64,000 bases of DNA from Haemaphysalis longicornis (Eukaryota; Arthropoda; Arachnida; Ixodida; Ixodidae), in assembly GCA_013339765.2 (NCBI GenBank), contig CM023454.1, positions 142,850,593 through 142,914,592 of the forward strand, written 5' to 3'. Shown here piece by piece: positions 1 to 10,283 of the stretch. The translations under genes and the position numbers were made by a program. Positions within the stretch are counted from its first letter, which is position 1. Every line of letters begins with the position of its first letter. Below the pieces are notes generated by a model. That model was not told the origin of the DNA and made no database searches. It saw only the letters and a program-made list of their open reading frames with translations.

Positions 1-129
1 CGTGAGGTTACCCCCGTAACATACGAAATCGCCCCAGTTAAACTTGACACGTCGCGCCACATCCTTACGGACGTCGTGCATGTCTCCCGTCTCAAGCCCT
101 ATCGCCCAACTTCCGCACCAGGCTCATGA
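1..129 (+). pseudogene. Ty3/Gypsy pol, C-terminal end of integrase (cut by window start)
   Basis: The first 43 codons read open from the window edge to a TGA at 127-129 and end in the motif VHVSRLKPY. That motif is the usual close of the Ty3/Gypsy integrase C-terminal domain, the part that follows the DDE core and helps bind DNA. Nothing upstream is visible, so catalytic residues cannot be assessed. It is coded on the plus strand. A G-rich tract lies about 25 bases downstream, as expected for a polypurine tract near a 3' LTR. Family assignment is from the motif and is fairly safe; the intactness of the full element is unknown. Confidence 0.75.
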
Positions 130-332
130 GCACCGAGACGGTGCTTCTACCGGCGGGGGTTATATCACGGGTTGGGCATGTACCCTCTGAAAGGAATATG
201 GACACCGAGGGATTGGGCCCAGCCCGGACAGCTGGTGCGGTGGACGGTTCAGCGACGAGGAGGAAGAGGACGAACCATCTCGCTCTCTGGCTGCACCCAC
301 TTGACACTATGTGCTACTGTGTTCCCCACCGT
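130..332 (+). other. 3' noncoding tail, perhaps LTR, of the first Gypsy element
   Basis: This stretch follows the integrase stop. It holds a G-rich run near 155-161 that could be a polypurine tract, then sequence with no coding similarity I recognise. A 3' LTR would be expected here, but no second LTR copy is in the window, so its edges cannot be set. The next element, a LINE, appears to start near 333. Confidence 0.35.
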
Positions 333-379
333 GTGGCATATTTAATTACCCCGCAATATACCATTTTCCCCGTAACAAT

Positions 380-637
380 ATGGAGGAAGAATGGGAAAAT
401 GATAACACACTGGCTACGTTACAAAAGAAAATTCAGCGTCTTAAGCAACGCCGTGCAATTCTTCAGCGCCAGCGCGTGAACAACCGCTCCACTGAAACCC
501 AATTCGCGACCCTGCCTGTGGCTCCAGTTATCCAGGGTTCCACGTCGGCAGCCATGTCACCTCAAGAACTGCTGTGTTTCGTCGCGAAGCAACTCCAGAC
601 TCTCACCTCGGTATTGTTGGCTAACCTCCACCTGTGA
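380..637 (+). CDS. LINE ORF1-like small protein
   Basis: The ORF of 85 codons opens at the ATG at 380 and closes with TGA at 635-637. The product is charged at the N-terminus, with a Gln/Arg-rich stretch (residues about 12-35) that could form a short helix or coiled coil. I see no CCHC knuckle, and it is much shorter than usual I-type ORF1 proteins, so it may be a truncated remnant. Its stop overlaps the next start as TGATG, which suggests that ORF2 was translated by termination and re-initiation. The role as an ORF1 is inferred from position only. Confidence 0.5.
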   Translation: MEEEWENDNTLATLQKKIQRLKQRRAILQRQRVNNRSTETQFATLPVAPVIQGSTSAAMSPQELLCFVAKQLQTLTSVLLANLHL

Positions 638-1730
638 TGGTACCTGTATCTATGGGCTCGTCGCAAGACGTTGTGCAATGGAACTGTCGGGGTATATCGG
701 GCAAGGTTGGAGAACTTAGACAACGCATTCTGTAGGGGAGGCTATATGTATGGGCAGTACTACTCCAGGAAACAAATGGCCTCCCTTCCCTTCCTGAATA
801 TGTCGCTTATTCATCTCCGTCCATTCTGGATCGTCGAACCACAATGCCCGATGTCCCTCCAGGAAAGGTAGCCGTATATGCCCGGTCAATTTTTCCTCAA
901 ACCCGCATAGACTTGGCGCGATAGTGCACACTGCGGCAGGAAGTCGTCGCTGTGCCGGTTCGCCTCCCCCGTACGGATGTTATCATAGTGTAATAATATG
1001 CTCGTTCCTACAGCTGCCGTACAGCTAAACCATGCCTCGGCTGGCTTTCCCATCTACGTCGACCGGCATCCCGGCTGTCCAATTTTGGTGGCGGGGGATA
1101 GCGACACTCCACACACTACGTGGGGCTACGTCACTTCCAGTGCGCGTGGAGTGTGTGTGTGTACGACACGTTTACGGACGCTCAGTTTGTTCTCGTAAAT
1201 GACGTGTCAGTGTCTACACGACGCCGTGAACATACACGTTCTTTTCCAAGCTCACCTGACTTATCTTGGTAGGTAGAAAGTGCTTCAGTGTCCTGGATGT
1301 GTGAGCAAGACTGATGGGGGAGTGAACACCATTCGATTTATCTCAACCTTTCTCCCGTCCGGGCGAATCGTCTTCGAAGACAGTGTCGGGTGGTAGACAG
1401 GGACCTCTATCGATCGACAGCAGCTACGATCGTCTCCAGCACCTTACCTGACCCGTGCCAGAGTCTCTGTGTGGCTTTGGAAGCAGCGACTCGTACGACG
1501 TGGGTCGAGGAATTGCGGCCTGCCCCTGACCTACAACTTTATCTCCTGTGGGCCGCGCGCCGTCAAGCAGAACTAATGTCAATGCGGAATCCCGCATCAA
1601 TCAGTGCACGTCTCAACCTTAACCGCCTCACAGTAGCAGCCCCCCCTACATGAACGACGACAGTCACGGGGCCGCTGGCTAGACTGGTGCGCCTCGCTTG
1701 GCCCTTCGTCGTCTAATACCTCGGTTTGGC
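637..1730 (+). pseudogene. LINE ORF2 endonuclease and linker remnant
   Basis: The ATG at 637 opens a frame whose residues 12-20 read VQWNCRGIS. This matches the N-terminal QxNCRG signature of APE-type LINE endonucleases, where the Asn helps bind metal. The frame is soon lost through frameshifts near 720-780. Further bits such as a proline-rich stretch follow in other frames up to the RT. No GGDFN or SDH motif is recoverable, so the endonuclease is dead. It is placed with its neighbours because it lies between ORF1 and the RT in the right order. Confidence 0.6.
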
Positions 1731-1744
1731 AAACATTCCAAGCA

Positions 1745-2770
1745 ATGGAACGTGGTCACGGCCCTCCAGATCCAGCAGCTAGTGCCCTTCTTGCATCTGG
1801 CCAGACACCATCCGCTTTTGCCTCTCTCGCTGCAAGCACCTTCTTTCCCACCTTTGACACTCCACCAGCTGTCTTTACGATTCCAAACTGCCTACCGGCA
1901 TTCTCCAGTTTATTGCCCACATGCAACAACATTGAAGGGATTCAGGCCCCCTTTACAATGGCGGAATTCTTGGCAGCCATCGACCATGCCAGGACGCGCA
2001 ATTCACCGGGACCTGATGGCATCCCTTATGAGAACACGGAAGGCACTACACTTGACGTCATACTTGAAGCCATGAATGCTGCGTGGACTTCAGCCATGAT
2101 TCCTGATTCCTGGCGTCACGCGGAAATCGTTGCTATCCCGAAGCCCGGCAAACCACAAGACCGGATTTCTCCCCTTCAGTCAATATCTCTGACATGAACG
2201 ATTTGTAAGCTGATGGAACGCATGCTAGTTACACGTCTTACTTGGTGTCTTGAGCGATATTCCTGGCACCATCCCGCCCAAAATGGATTCCAACCCCAGT
2301 TTGGCGTCTAAGACGGACTGCACCACTTTTCTGATATGATCCTGATCGGAGGATGCTCTCGCCGGATTCGAACCGTCCTTGCAATGGATATTAAGAAGGC
2401 CTACGACAATGTCAGCCGCGAAGCCATTGTTCGGATCCTAGAGAGGATTAAACTGCCCAGTCGTGTCTGCACATTTGTGAACCCCTTTCTTCGGGACCGC
2501 ACCTTCACCCTTCGCTTGGCTGGGAAGGCTACAGGACACTTCACATCGCACTGTGGTGTTCCACACGGCTCTGTGTTGGCGCCGGTACTGTTCAATATCG
2601 CCCTGCTTCCCCTAGCTTGGCGGTTGGCGGAGATACCTGACGCGTATTACATCATGTATGCTGACGACATTACTGTGGGTTCCGTGCATCCTGACATCTC
2701 TGTCCAAGAAAACGCGCTACAAACGGCGTTAAACATGATTGATTCCTTGTGCGCTCAAGTAGGACTCTAA
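1745..2770 (+). pseudogene. LINE ORF2 reverse transcriptase, frameshifted
   Basis: Two open segments in different frames (1745-2197 and 2336-2770) make up the RT. The first has the finger motifs NSPGPDGIP and IPKPGKP. The second has MDIKKAYDNVS, GVPHGSVLAP and the catalytic YADD at 2657-2668. These are the standard LINE RT blocks in order. About 140 bases between the segments are out of frame. The YADD is intact although the frame is broken, so decay came by indels and not by active-site loss. The GVPHGSV block fits the I/R1 side of the LINE tree. Confidence 0.8.
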
Positions 2771-3492
2771 CTATCGGAATAAAAAATGTCATACATGTCA
2801 GTGACTAACAAACATGGGTGACGCCGACTTGAGAAACGGCCTGTCCGGTTGTTTAATCATGAACAACCTCTACAGGAGGTCACAGCTATTCGTGGGCTGG
2901 GCCTTGATGTTGCCTCGTCGGGGTCCGCGGCTGCATGGGTGAAGAGTGCGAACGGTCGTGCCGCATGGTAAATACACTTGATACGTCGAATGGCGACGAG
3001 GGCTGGCGGGTCGCGCACCAGCGTTGCTCGCCTCCTTGTGCGGTCAGTGTCGCAACCCACACTCGTGTACCAGGCTCAAATTCCGCCATGTAAGGATGAT
3101 GGATTGCGATCGCCTCGAAGTAATCAACCGTGATGCCGTGCGGGCCATTACTGGACTACCCCGAATGACCCCGATACCAACTCTGCAGGGGGGAAGCCCA
3201 ACTCCATACGATTGATGAGCTGGTGCACCAACCCGCTCTGCCCGGGCCAGTAAAATCTTGATGACCGGTGCCGCCGCCGCTGCGCTAGCCCGGTACATAG
3301 GGTACGTTGTAACAAGTACCACTGGGAAAGGTTCAAACATTCCTCCGTGGCAGCGAGTACAGTTAACAGACAACAAATCAATCGGTCACCTCCGTTACCC
3401 GGTACCTCGCCAGGCAACGGCCCAAGTCTCGCCTACATAACTCAGACGCGTAGACGGAAATTGCATTTGTAGGCGCCAGCGTCAAAAAAGGC
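2771..3492 (+). pseudogene. LINE ORF2 thumb/linker, broken
   Basis: Between the RT and RNase H domains the reading frame is cut into short pieces. A recognisable trace is the AVRAITGLP-like string around 3136-3162, a common motif just after the RT thumb in I/R1-type elements. The rest cannot be aligned by eye. I read it as the decayed connection domain of the same ORF2. Confidence 0.5.
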
Positions 3493-4284
3493 ATGGTGCA
3501 CACTGCACTCATCTACCCCCAGCTACTAGAGGTGGACCAATGTTGCTCTTATGAGGCTACCCCGATGCCACCAGCGCATCTTGCTGAACTAGCAGCAATG
3601 CACGATGTGATGGCAGCAATACTGCCTATTGTCCAGGCAGGGCCATACTGTCGACTAATAATACGCACAGACTCTACACAAGCCATCCACGACATCCGCC
3701 GCGTAACACAAGCTACAGCGTTCGCAGATGCCATTCAGAACTTATCACGAAGCACTCTACTGCAGATCCGCATAGAATGGGTACCTTGTTCAGCTGTACC
3801 CGGCAGTAGGGAGGCAGACACGGCTAGTCCTCCACCTACCTTGATGCGACCACTATCACTTTTCCCCGAAGATCCAAGTGGAAACCTGGCACAACAAAAG
3901 GAAATGCTCGGTCGCACCACGCGAGCCCTCATACCCCCGTGTGGTTTAAACCTCCCTTGTGACTTAACTCGCCGAGAGGAGGTTGCGCTGCGGAGAATAC
4001 GCGTTGGGATGGCGCTTACGCCGTCTGTGACTGCCTCTTCGCCATCGCAGTACCGCGGCCCATACGACTCTACCTGCCCATTCTGCGACTCCGCCGTACA
4101 GAATGTGAATGTGCAGCATCTGCTGTGGACCGGCCCCGGACTGCATCAGATGCGATTACCACACCTTCGTGCAACCGGCCTCCACCCTGGCCGCCCTCCA
4201 GACCTGCAGCGCTGGGTTCATGGACCATTTCATAGGCACCTTCTAGACTTTATACGAGAAGGAAACTTGTTCGTGTATCTGTGA
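3493..4284 (+). CDS. LINE ORF2 RNase H domain and C-terminal knuckle (fragment)
   Basis: This 263-residue open segment carries RNase H features. A Glu sits in HLAELAAMH, an Asp in IIRTDSTQAIHD, and the closing block reads VPGSREADTAS where VPSHSGxxxNExAD would be expected; the His is missing. RNase H removes the RNA strand after first-strand synthesis. The C-terminus has CPFCDSAVQNVNVQHLLW, a CxxC..H motif typical of I-superfamily ORF2 tails. The first RNase H Asp lies upstream in a broken frame, so the domain is not functional as it stands. The stop is followed closely by the 3' end and A-run. Confidence 0.75.
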   Translation: MVHTALIYPQLLEVDQCCSYEATPMPPAHLAELAAMHDVMAAILPIVQAGPYCRLIIRTDSTQAIHDIRRVTQATAFADAIQNLSRSTLLQIRIEWVPCSAVPGSREADTASPPPTLMRPLSLFPEDPSGNLAQQKEMLGRTTRALIPPCGLNLPCDLTRREEVALRRIRVGMALTPSVTASSPSQYRGPYDSTCPFCDSAVQNVNVQHLLWTGPGLHQMRLPHLRATGLHPGRPPDLQRWVHGPFHRHLLDFIREGNLFVYL

Positions 4285-4359
4285 ATCGTGCACCGTTATG
4301 CCTCAGGGCAAATTTTCGAATAAAAAAAAAGGTTTAGGTCAGCTTTTTTTGTTTGTGGC

Positions 4360-4399
4360 CATATTGCCAGCCATGCTCTGAAGCATGGCTGGCAATATG
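4360..4399. repeat. Perfect 18-bp inverted repeat with 4-nt loop
   Basis: Positions 4360-4377 are the exact reverse complement of 4382-4399, with CTGA as the loop. It lies between the LINE A-run and the Gypsy LTR. No terminator role is expected in this kind of genome; it could be the centre of a small foldback element or a cruciform site. Confidence 0.9.
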
Positions 4400-4660
4400 T
4401 TCCGATTTTGTTCTATGAACGAAACAAATTTGGTGAATATGTAAAATGTATCGATTCATTTTGAGTTTGTATCGCAGCACAGCAAACGTTATTTCCGAAA
4501 TAATGGGTTTCAAAATGACGTTGTAATTGCCTATTGCATTGTCAATTTTATTACAGGCCGAATACATGACAAATATTGGGATAGATGATTTGTACTCTTT
4601 GCATGCGAGGGAAATATATAATTGAAACTTGACTAAGGCCCAGAAAAACAAAGCTAATAT

Positions 4661-4885
4661 TGTAACAGACCGGGCTATCTGCTATCGGCATTCGCCCTAG
4701 GCGATATCGCCTCGCCCTCTCCTCCCCCCTTCCGTCTGCTTTACTTTCCTGCCTGGCTTTCTTTCCCCCTTCCCCACTGTGAACATGGCTACTTAAGCGC
4801 AGCAAATAAACGGCCGGTGGTCTTTCGTCTTGGCAAGGCCCAGCCAAATGTTCGTCTTCGCCTTGTTTGTCAGTCAAACGTTACA
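4661..4885 (+). repeat. 5' LTR of the Ty3/Gypsy element
   Basis: The LTR runs from TGTAACAGAC to CGTTACA. It holds an AATAAA at about 4805-4810 that would serve 3'-end formation. It matches 10284-10497 along its whole length apart from small indels and substitutions; the 3' copy lacks about 11 bp. Confidence 0.93.
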
Positions 4886-4900
4886 TGGTGTAAGAAGTGG
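4886..4900 (+). promoter_or_regulatory. Probable primer-binding site
   Basis: The bases directly after the LTR begin TGGTGTAAGAAG. TGG complements the CCA end of a tRNA, as in LTR element primer sites. The exact tRNA cannot be named from sight. Confidence 0.55.
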
Positions 4901-5810
4901 TCCTGACGTTCGAGATGGACGTCGTCAAGCCCCCGGATCCGCTGCAACTTTCCGGTAACATCAGGAAAAACTGGCTGGTATTCAAGCAGAAGCTGCAGCT
5001 GTTCATCACCGCTACGGAACAGGAGAATCCCCGCCCATCGGCCGTAAAAGCAGCGATTCTTGTGAGCACCGCGGGGGACGAGGCGGTCGATGTCTACAAC
5101 AACTTCTCGTTTGCCGCAGGTGAGAGCAGAGAAGATTATGACACGTTAGTGCGGAAGCTTGAAGACTATTGTGTCGACCAGGGTAATGAAGTCGACGAAA
5201 GGCACATTTTTCGAGTGCGAACACAGGAAGAGGCCGAGCCTTTTGAGCGGTTCCTACCGGACTTAAAAAAGCAAGCAAAGCTGTGCAACTTTGGTTCACT
5301 TGAATTGTCTATGATCAGGGACCAAATGGTTTTTGGGACAAATAATGCAAAACTTCGAGAAAAGTTTCTAAGTGACAAAGACTTAAACTTGCAGAAAGCA
5401 GAAGAACTTTGCAAAGCCGCTGAGATTTCTGCCCTTAAGAGCGCAGCATGGTCAAAGGAAAACCTGCACGTTGACTTCACACGCCGGACAAACCGCATGA
5501 AGTTTGCGAATGGGACTCGGTGTCGAAATTGTAACAAGGTACATGCCCCCGAGCGGTGCCCGGCATACGGAAAAACTTGTTATGCATGCAAGAAACGAAA
5601 TAACTTCGCTGCATGCTGCAACAATGCTCGCACGATAAAGGAGGTGCACAAATCGGGAGAACGCGACGAAAACTTTGACATCTTGGGCATCAGCGTTTGC
5701 GGCGTCACCGGAGCCATAGGAGCGGATTGGAGGGTTCACGGCACAATAGCCGGTCAGGAGATGCAATTCATGGCAGACACCGGGTCTCAGGCAAATTTGC
5801 TGCCCCTAAC
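4897..5810 (+). CDS. Ty3/Gypsy gag and protease N-terminus (interrupted)
   Basis: The frame starts at 4897 (or at the in-frame ATG 4915, close after the primer site). It encodes a capsid-like domain of about 170 residues. Two knuckles follow near residues 208-242, CRNCNKVHAPERC and CYACKKRNNFAACC; the second has Asn or Phe where the His should be. The protease active site DTGSQANLL lies near residue 294. Gag packages the RNA and the aspartic protease cuts the polyprotein. The frame then enters foreign DNA at 5811 and stops at 5830. The rest of the protease resumes at 7273. Confidence 0.88.
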
Positions 5811-7272
5811 CACAGAACAGGGAGGATTTTAGAGAAGCAAAGGTCTAGCTTTGCCTGTAGTGCCAGAAAAATCGTAGCGGCGGCGTCGTGAACTACTGAG
5901 GGAGCCCGCTTGGTGCCGCTGATACAAGGCTTTGTAAACATGGCGGATGCTTTTTGCACAGGCCGCTTGAGCTCCTTAATAACATGGCTGCTCTCGCACG
6001 GCAGCCGCCGGCTCGCTGCTCCTGCTGGTTGCTGGCTGGCACGCTGGCTGCGTGTTTACTTGCGCCGCGCTAGTGAAGTGATGTTACGCCAGGTGACCAG
6101 ATGGCCTCGACTGGCACAGACCACAGTGAGCAGCAAGTGAGAACAAATCGTTTATTGAGATCCGCAAGTTTACAGGGGCCATGACATCATTTCATTTCGA
6201 TCGCTGCAATTGTACGTCGCTTTCGTGACATTTTTTTTTGCCATAACAACTCGTTCACTTGCGCTAAGATTTCGAACGAAGGGCACACAACCAGCACTCA
6301 GTCGACGATGAAAGGTGGCAATATACAGCGAGCGTCATCAGTTCGCACGTGCGATGTGCCCTCCTTCCGCATTCATCACATTAGAGAGCGGCGACGTTGT
6401 CATACACAACCTTTTCGCAGCGGCTGCAAGTAGGACGTGACGACGTGCGCTTGGGGCCGGGATTGATCGCAATGTCTCCAGCGAGCAAGAGGCACAACGT
6501 GACTGTCGGGCGGCCAGGAAGGGGTGCGCACATGTGGCGGCATACCTTGGGGCGATGCCTCAGCGAGGTGCTGGGAACCAACTCCGTGCACAGCGCGCGA
6601 TACAGACTTGTAGTGGCGAGCACGCTCACACGGGCGCATCCGTCGTGAGGAGCAACACGTACATTTGGCGAGGTCTGGACCAAGGCGAGACCGTAAAACG
6701 AAGAGTGATGCCAATAGCAAGAGGAGTCGCAGCCTGGCTATAGGCCTAGATGCGCCATCACAACAAGTCGATGCGGCGGTACAGCGGCCCCGCTAACACG
6801 GGCTCCAACAGGCTCACGCGGGTCGCTGAGCCTTCCCGGTGGCACGTATCACACTTACTGCATGTTCACAGCGCAGAAATACTCAAGAAAACTAGATTTG
6901 ACAAAACCACAGAGAATAAGTTTACCGCAATCCAGCTTGGCTTAGCTTGGCTTTGTGGTTGCGAATTCACAAGCAAGGTGGTGCACCAGTCGGCTGTTCG
7001 TAAAAAGTTGCGTACATTTTGCTCAACAGATGTTTTATGCGGAACTTGTTAATAATCTTTTTAAACAACACATTGTAAGCGAACTTTGTTAGCTCTCTGA
7101 GTCACGGAATGAATGTTTTGTATTCTCTACCAAAAGTAACCTCTCGGTTGCGCCGTCTGGTGGACTTGATTAAGAAAACTGCCGCTGTAGGTTGGTGTCG
7201 ATTTTTACGCCGCCTATAGGGAAACCAAGGAACGTCCAAGCTTCAGAGGACTGCTCTGACTCTGACTCTAAC
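5811..7272. mobile_element. 1,462-bp insertion inside the protease, 5-bp duplication
   Basis: CTAAC occurs at 5806-5810 and again at 7268-7272, and the protease reading frame is in phase across the two copies. This marks a discrete later insertion. It has no visible terminal inverted repeats, no TG..CA ends and no poly-A at either edge. The right end carries a short GACTCT repeat next to the duplication. The reverse strand carries a small ORF with a 2A-like motif and a PHD-type finger, plus AATAAA. The class of element is uncertain; a CR1-like LINE derivative or a nonautonomous retroelement is my best guess. Confidence 0.75.
6267..6683 (-). pseudogene. 2A-like motif and PHD-type zinc finger ORF (one in-frame stop)
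   Basis: Read on the minus strand from the ATG at 6683, the product has an unremarkable first 60 residues. A hydrophobic Leu run and GDIAINPGP follow at about residues 67-77, then CSRC. A TAA (6381-6383) interrupts, after which the same frame gives CDEC, H, C and CWLC before a TAG at 6267. The spacing C-x2-C-x12-C-x2-C-x4-H-x2-C-x16-C-x2-C is that of a C4HC3 PHD finger. 2A motifs cause ribosome skipping and occur at the start of some LINE ORFs; here the usual Glu is Ala. AATAAA (minus) follows at 6151-6156. Confidence 0.65.
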
Positions 7273-9705
7273 TCTGTTCAACCGAATCGCCAATGCAAGC
7301 ACTCCGCGAAAGAGCGCAGCCGTCCTCACCGCATACAACAGCAGCGCAATCAAGCACGTCGGCGTGGCGACCGAAGATCTCGAGATCAGTGAAGCGCAGC
7401 ATTCCGTCTCGTTCTTTATCGTGAAAAAGGGGCGCCAAGCCATCCTTGGCTTAAAGGCATGCCAACAGTTTGGTATGATACCGGTGACGACGGACGCTGT
7501 GAACGTAGGCGATGAGCGACCACAATTCCAGCTTGCATTTCCTGACCTCTTCAGCGGGACAGGCTGCGTCAAGCGACCCTACAAAATGGTGCTACGAGAG
7601 GATGCCGTTCCAGTCGTCCAGCCGGCCCGCAGAGTACCCATAGCGTTGAAAGGGCGCCTGCGACAAGAACTTCAAAGAATGTAAAAGGCCTCAATCATCG
7701 ACAAGGTGGATAAACTAACCGATTGCGTAAGCCCCCTGGTTGTTGCGCACAAAAAGGATGGCACGGTTCGCATTTGCATGGACCCGAGAGCAGTGAACAG
7801 GAGCATCAAGCGGGAGCACTATCCTATGCCTTCTCGAGAGGACATAGAGAGCGAGCTGGCAGGAGCAAAATACTTCTCCCGGCTCGACGCCAATGCCGGC
7901 TTTCATCAGATTCCTTTAGACGAGGCTGCGTCACGAATGTGCACTTTGCGACACCAGTTGGGCGGTTCTGTTTTTTACGTCTTCCTTTCGGAATTTCCTC
8001 GGCCAGCGAGGTGTTCCAAAAGATGTTAACAGAGGTGTTCGAAGGGCTGCCGGGAGTGCGCGTCTACGTAGACGACGTTTTAATATGGGGCGACTCAAAG
8101 GAAGAACATGACGAACGCGTCACTGCGGTGCTTAGACGGGCACAGGAGGAAGGGCTAACATTTATTCCAGCTAAGTGTGTGTTCTGCACCACACAGGTTA
8201 CATTTCTTGGCGATGTTATAGGAAGAGACGGAATTCGTCCTAGTCCCGATTAAATCGAAAGCGTTCGTGCCATGCCAGTTCCAAAAGATAAACAGGGTGT
8301 GCGTTGACTGCTCGGTGTCGTGAACTACTTTCGGAAATACCTGCCAGCATTGAGCGACAAAACAGCGTTGCTTCGAAGCCTAGTGAAAGAAGCCTCGGTG
8401 TTTGAGTGGACAACAGCCCATGAGCGAGAATGGGACAAGATCTGCGCAGCGCTTACAAATCATCCGTTGCTGGCTCTTTTTGATAAAAAAAGAAACACAA
8501 AGATAACTGCGGACGCCTCGGGAACGGGTATCGGTGCTGTCTTATTGCAAAGACACGGGGATGACTGACGCCCAGTGACCTACGCTTCAAGGGCGCTGAC
8601 GCCGAGTGAAGAACGATACGCCCAGATAGAAAAGGAAACACTTGCAATCGTTTTCGCTTGTGAAAAATTTCATCAGTTCGTATATGGACGAAACATTACG
8701 GTTGGAACTGATCACCGGCCATTAATTGCGATTGTCCAAAAGAACATTGAAGATATGCCACCCAGACTGCAACGGTTTTTCATCCGTCTGATGAAATTTG
8801 ATTTTCTATTGCGGTTTGTACCTGGGAAGGACCTGTTACTCGCAGACATGCTGTCCCGGGCCGCACTACCAACTGGCGGAAACGACCAAGTTGAGGACGT
8901 GGACGTTCACACAACGCAAGTAGTCTCCAGCATCATAAGCAAAGCGACTATGTTGCGACTACAAAGGGAAACCCTTGAAGATCCGCTTCTCAGCCGCACT
9001 ATGAAGCAAATGGAAGATGGCATGGCAATAAACGGCGTACTGAAGCCGTGTGCGAAAGAGCTATCAGTGGTCAATGGAGTGATGCTCAAGGGTTGCAAAG
9101 TGGTTGTGCCTAAATCAATGCGTGCGGAAATTCTTGAGCGAATTCACGAAGGCCACTTGCGTATGAACAAGTGTAATTTCCGGCCGGGAATGAGCAGTGA
9201 CATTGAACAACGAGCGCGAACTTGCAGCGTATGTCGAAAGTACGCATACAGCCAACCGACTGAACCGCTCCTGCTACAGCCAACGCCCGACCGACCGTGG
9301 CATCTCGTAGGAATAGACCTATTTACATTCGCTGGAGATCACTTCGTTGTTGTGTTTGATGCCCATTCTAACTTTCAAGACGTCAAAAAGCTAAAAGGTA
9401 CCACGGCGGTGGAAGTAATCGACAAGATATCTGCTATCTTCTCTCGACACGGCATTCCCAGTCAAGTTTGCACCGACAACGGGCCCCAATTTGCATCGCG
9501 AGAGTTCGCGTCGTTCGTACACCGGTATGACTTCGAGCATATCACGTCAAGTCCCGAGTTCCCACGGTCAAATGGCTTACCTGAAAAGGGGGTGCAGATC
9601 GTGAAGCGTATTCTAAAGAAAACCGACGAGTCTCACGGTGATGTATGGCTGGGTCTGTTGGCTTATCGATCTTCTCCCCTTGACAGCGGTCAATCACCCG
9701 GATAA
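7273..9705 (+). pseudogene. Ty3/Gypsy pol: protease end, RT, RNase H, integrase
   Basis: The frame resumes with the protease tail (ILGLKACQQFG). RT follows with DPRAVN, FSRLDANAGFHQI and catalytic YVDD at 8065-8076. RNase H shows ITADASGTGIGAVL and TYASRALTPSEERYAQIEKE. The integrase has a CSVCRKYA zinc end, GIDLF, CTDNGPQF and an SNGLPEKGVQ block that holds the Glu. Stops fall at 7682, 8251, about 8305, 8566 and 9703, and a frameshift lies near 7945. All catalytic residues I can check are present, so inactivity comes from the breaks. The copy is transcribed in the same direction as gag. Confidence 0.9.
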
Positions 9706-10275
9706 CTACTGCAAGGTCGACGCCTGCACGCCACACTTCCTGAATACAATGTCGACGGAGGGATCCCTGTATTGAAACAGAGTCAATCTTCCCGAGGCAG
9801 GCCACTACCACCCTGGGAAGCCGGAAGCGTTGTCCGGATAAAACACGGAAGCTGGTCACGCCGAGAGAAAGTGGTAAAAGAGACTGCACCGCGATCATAC
9901 GTGGTGAGAACAGAAGACCATGGCCTCCTCAGACGCACCCGACAGCACTTGCTGCGAACGGACGAAAACTTCCACAGCGAGGTCCGCCACGTCGGTGACG
10001 GTAACCCGCACCCCGACGCGAGGCCCTCGACGGAGTGCACTAACAGACATCGAGGCAACATCAAGCCGGGAAACCCACCAGGCAGTCACCAGGCGGAACC
10101 AGCTCATCCAGGTGGTGATTCTAACGCCACCACTTCACCAGAGACTCCAGGAAGCCCACTGGCTGGACTGCGCAGGTCAGGACGCCAGCGCGGCGAACCG
10201 AAGCGCCTTCACTACGGGCCACCCTTCCATCAAGTAAACGAGTGCAAAACAAATCAATGTTTTGAAAATGTGTGA
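9706..10275 (+). pseudogene. Ty3/Gypsy pol C-terminal tail
   Basis: After the stop at 9703 the same frame continues through a basic integrase C-terminal region. It reads WEAGSVVRIKHGSWSRREKV and SYVVRTEDHGLLRRTRQHLL, the GPY/F-like domain that contacts DNA. It then runs into a Pro/Ser/Thr-rich tail ending in RRSGRQRGEPKRLHY. That LRRSGR..PxRL.Y ending is common at the close of K02A2.6-like polyproteins. The stop at 10273-10275 lies 8 bp before the 3' LTR. Confidence 0.8.
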
Positions 10276-10283
10276 AGAGAAGA

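Larger units (their letters stand above)
333..4330 (+). mobile_element. I-superfamily LINE with RNase H, decayed
   Basis: This is a nearly full-length non-LTR retrotransposon on the plus strand. In order it shows a short ORF1, an APE-type endonuclease remnant, a reverse transcriptase with a YADD motif, an RNase H domain, a CCHC-like terminal knuckle, and an AATAAA joined to a short A-run at 4320-4330. RNase H after the RT is typical of the I superfamily (I, LOA and relatives). Several frameshifts and stops break the endonuclease and RT, so it is dead. The 5' edge is approximate, and no target duplication was found. Confidence 0.8.

Noticed and set aside
4334..4651. 105-residue minus-strand frame
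   Set aside because: No motif. It contains the 18-bp hairpin and lies in the gap between two transposons; probably chance.
5811..7272. Solo LTR or DNA transposon
   Set aside because: The ends are not TG..CA and no inverted termini pair. The class is left open.
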